From NCBI GenBank assembly GCA_022393335.1, contig JAJEKB010001071.1, positions 20,780 through 84,779 of the forward strand: a stretch of 64,000 bases of DNA, written 5' to 3'. The position numbers and the translations under genes are program-made. The notes below the pieces were generated by a model. It had not been told where the DNA came from, did no database searches, and was given only the letters and a program-made list of their open reading frames with translations. The stretch is from Macrotrachela quadricornifera (Eukaryota; Rotifera; Eurotatoria; Philodinida; Philodinidae). Of this stretch, positions 61,701 through 64,000 are shown piece by piece (positions within the stretch are counted from its first letter, which is position 1; each line of letters starts with the position of its first letter).

Positions 61701-64000
61701 CCAGATCGACCATATACTAGTAAAATTTCGAATTCAATTAATATATTATAAAAGAAAAAAAATCATTGATTTTATTTTTAAGATGGTTATATTGGACACT
61801 CATTACCTCGTACACGTGAACATTTAACACGAGGAGCAGTCGATGTTGTATCTGCAAAACGTCTTCTTCGTTTTTGCCGTCTAACAACTAAAAATGGTCA
61901 ATCATTTGGTTTTAAATTAACTCCTGACAACAAACATACAGTTTATAATATTATACCAGATTCACCTGCTGGTAAAATATTAAATTTATTTTTCATATCA
62001 ATTCATTAATTTTTATTATTTAGCTCAAGCTGGTTTAAATGAAAATGATCGTTTAGTTGAAATAAATGATCAAAATATAGAAAATAAAACATCCCAAGGT
62101 AAAAATCACTTAATATAATTCAAATATAAAATACAATAGAATTGATTAAGTCTTATAAATAAGGAACGTATTGATTACAAAAAAAAAATTGTAAAGGTAT
62201 AAAAATGAATTATAATTTAATTGAAATATATAATGCCATATCTTTATGCTGATATCTTAAAGAGAATCTATTGAAAAGTTTGATTATATATCTTCTTGAA
62301 TTTTTTCTAATTAAAATTTCATAAAATATATTCGAAAAAAGTATCGTAGTAGAAATAATGAAATAGTATTTTATTATAAAAATCGTATTATGTAATATGC
62401 AGATATTTAACTCAAAAAAGTAAAATAAAATTTTTGATAGTTGTTAGTGTCTGCGATTAATATTACATTATTTCTTATCTTAATATACTTGAGAGAATCT
62501 TGTGATGTGTGATAAATGAATTACAAATAAATGGATAGAAGCATAATGGTATTAGAATCTAAAACAGTTGTCCATAGTTTATCAGCATAAGAATGATTTT
62601 AGTGTTGATAGCCGCTCATGTTTTATGATAGTCTCGTAATTGATTCACATTGTGGAATCGAAAATCTATTGGAGATAAAAATTTCTTGTTGTATTCGTTC
62701 TCAAATCTAAGGATGTTATTTTGTACAATCTTAGCAGTATTTCATTAAGCTATTCTTAGTTTTATGCTTTATTATTCTGATTTTCTGAATATCTATCAAA
62801 CCATAAATATAAGTTTTTATTTTGTGCCTATGTTTCATAGATCCTAAAAAGTCTATCTCTTAATCAAAAAAAGAAAAGAATAAGTTGGTTATTCTGGATA
62901 ATTACTTAGAAAGAAATCAAATTATATTGAAAAATGATTGCTTCAAAAAAAAAAAAGATTCTGTTGGTTCTTTTGTTTTAATAATATTTTTCTTTAATTA
63001 ATCTTTATATAGAAGTGACTGGTTTATTAAGAAATGCTGCTCATGATGGTGTATTACGTTTATTTATTGCACCAAATAGTGTAAAACCTTTAATAAAACG
63101 TTCAGCGAAATCTTTACCAGCATTACATGATGAAAATATATATCGAGAACCACATTCTGGATCAATATATGATGATGATGATCAATCATCGTTAATAAAA
63201 CGATATCGATCATTATCACGTCTTCCAGATAAACAACTCAATCAATATCGAACGGATACTACAGATTATTCTAATGTTGTATCATATGAACCTATTAATC
63301 CATTACCACGTAAAAAAAAATTTTATTATAAAAAAAATCAAAAACTAATAATAATAATTAATGGATTTATTTTAGGTCAATGTGTACTCTATCAAGACAA
63401 ATCTTTTGAGGGATGTGGCTTTCGTTTAAATGAAAATGCTCTTTATGATACTCCAATTGTTATTGAAGTATATCCAAATAGTCCAGCAAAACGAAGGTAT
63501 TCAAATTTAATATTATTTGAAATTTTAAATTATTCATTTTTTTTTCTTATAGTGGTATAAGTGAAAATGATCATATAATTTATATCGAAGATCATAATGT
63601 TCAAAATTTTCGTTCATTTAATCATATAACAAATTATATTAAACATAAATTTGAACAAAATGGTCAAATAACAGTTGTTGTATTAACAGATCCAGGTTTT
63701 CAAGTATTAAAACGACGTGGTGGTTATCTAGAAAATAGAGTATTTGATTGTCAAGTACGAAATAGTGAAGAAATGAAACCACGTTTATATAATTTAAGTC
63801 TACGTAATCAAGACGCAGATTTTGGTTTTAGAGCTGAAGGTCATAATCCACCATTTATTAAATCTGTTGAACCAGGATCATTAGCTGATATAAGTGGTAT
63901 TAAAAAAAATGATATTATTATTGAATTAAATGGTCAAAATATAAACAATGTATCGACTAATCATATAAACGAAATTATTGATAAAAGTAATCAAAAAGGT
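58783..64000 (+). CDS. NHERF/PDZK1-like scaffold with at least eight PDZ domains (3' end outside window)
   Basis: Cytoplasmic scaffold binding C-termini of membrane proteins. Twelve exons: 58783-59569, 59622-59801, 60221-60487, 60538-60792, 60857-61143, 61198-61520, 61577-61719, 61783-61971, 62024-62098, 63013-63309, 63376-63496 and 63553 to the edge; phases close, about 1124 residues so far. Eight PDZ domains start near 17, 145, 282, 455, 586, 775, 936 and 1050. Their carboxylate-binding loops read GLGF, FGF, YGF, YGF, LGF, FGF, CGF and FGF, the x-GF form typical of the NHERF family. Linkers are Ser/Pro/Arg-rich, for example around 380-450 and 680-770. PDZ7 has the least usual loop (GCGF). 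The last exon is open to the final base, which could itself be a donor GT. Confidence 0.9.

Overview
The window is a 64 kb piece of an AT-rich animal nuclear genome. The genes are split by GT-AG introns. Most introns are about 45-70 nt, and a minority of 0.5-3.6 kb are loaded with inverted repeats. The gene set is metazoan: hexokinase, an HD-PTP-type BRO1 protein, GOLPH3, NUDT9, CDC20, an amine-type GPCR, an R-SNARE, PPIP5K, MESH1/HDDC3 and an NHERF-like tandem-PDZ protein. The AT-richness, tiny introns, tight gene spacing and codon use fit a bdelloid rotifer (Rotaria-like). That assignment is an inference from style, since no rRNA or organellar marker is present.

Layout. 0.4-1.8 kb (-): hexokinase with an N-terminal membrane anchor, 3' end off the left edge. 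2.5-3.3 kb (+): unrecognised protein. 4.0-10.6 kb (-): a 16-exon BRO1/V-domain protein most like HD-PTP but ending without a phosphatase domain. 13.0-13.5 kb (-): unrecognised single-exon gene. 14.4-16.5 kb: a possible tiny membrane peptide and a dense nested foldback repeat. 17.8-19.4 kb (+): GOLPH3. 20.3-22.3 kb (+): NUDT9-type ADP-ribose hydrolase. 22.6-22.9 and 23.0-24.5 kb (-): a two-helix membrane protein and a coiled-coil protein. 24.6-29.9 kb (+): CDC20, head-to-head with the coiled-coil gene 154 bp away.

After a 3.8 kb gap with a 508 bp MITE comes a five-gene plus-strand run: amine-type GPCR (33.7-36.7), R-SNARE (37.0-38.3), a small putatively myristoylated protein (38.4-40.1), PPIP5K (40.3-52.0) and MESH1 (52.3-53.7). 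Gaps between these coding regions are only 114-315 bp. A decayed LINE reverse transcriptase lies at 54.6-56.2 kb. From 58.8 kb to the right edge runs a scaffold protein with at least eight PDZ domains.

The genes do not form one pathway. Themes that recur are Golgi/endosome trafficking (BRO1 protein, GOLPH3, R-SNARE) and nucleotide or inositol-pyrophosphate signalling (NUDT9, PPIP5K, MESH1). The most unusual non-genic content is a set of at least ten foldback (palindromic) elements, nearly all inside large introns. One family occurs three times with shared arms (6.0, 26.7 and 48.9 kb). Exon boundaries were placed by hand from splice motifs, reading phase and family alignment; there is no transcript evidence.
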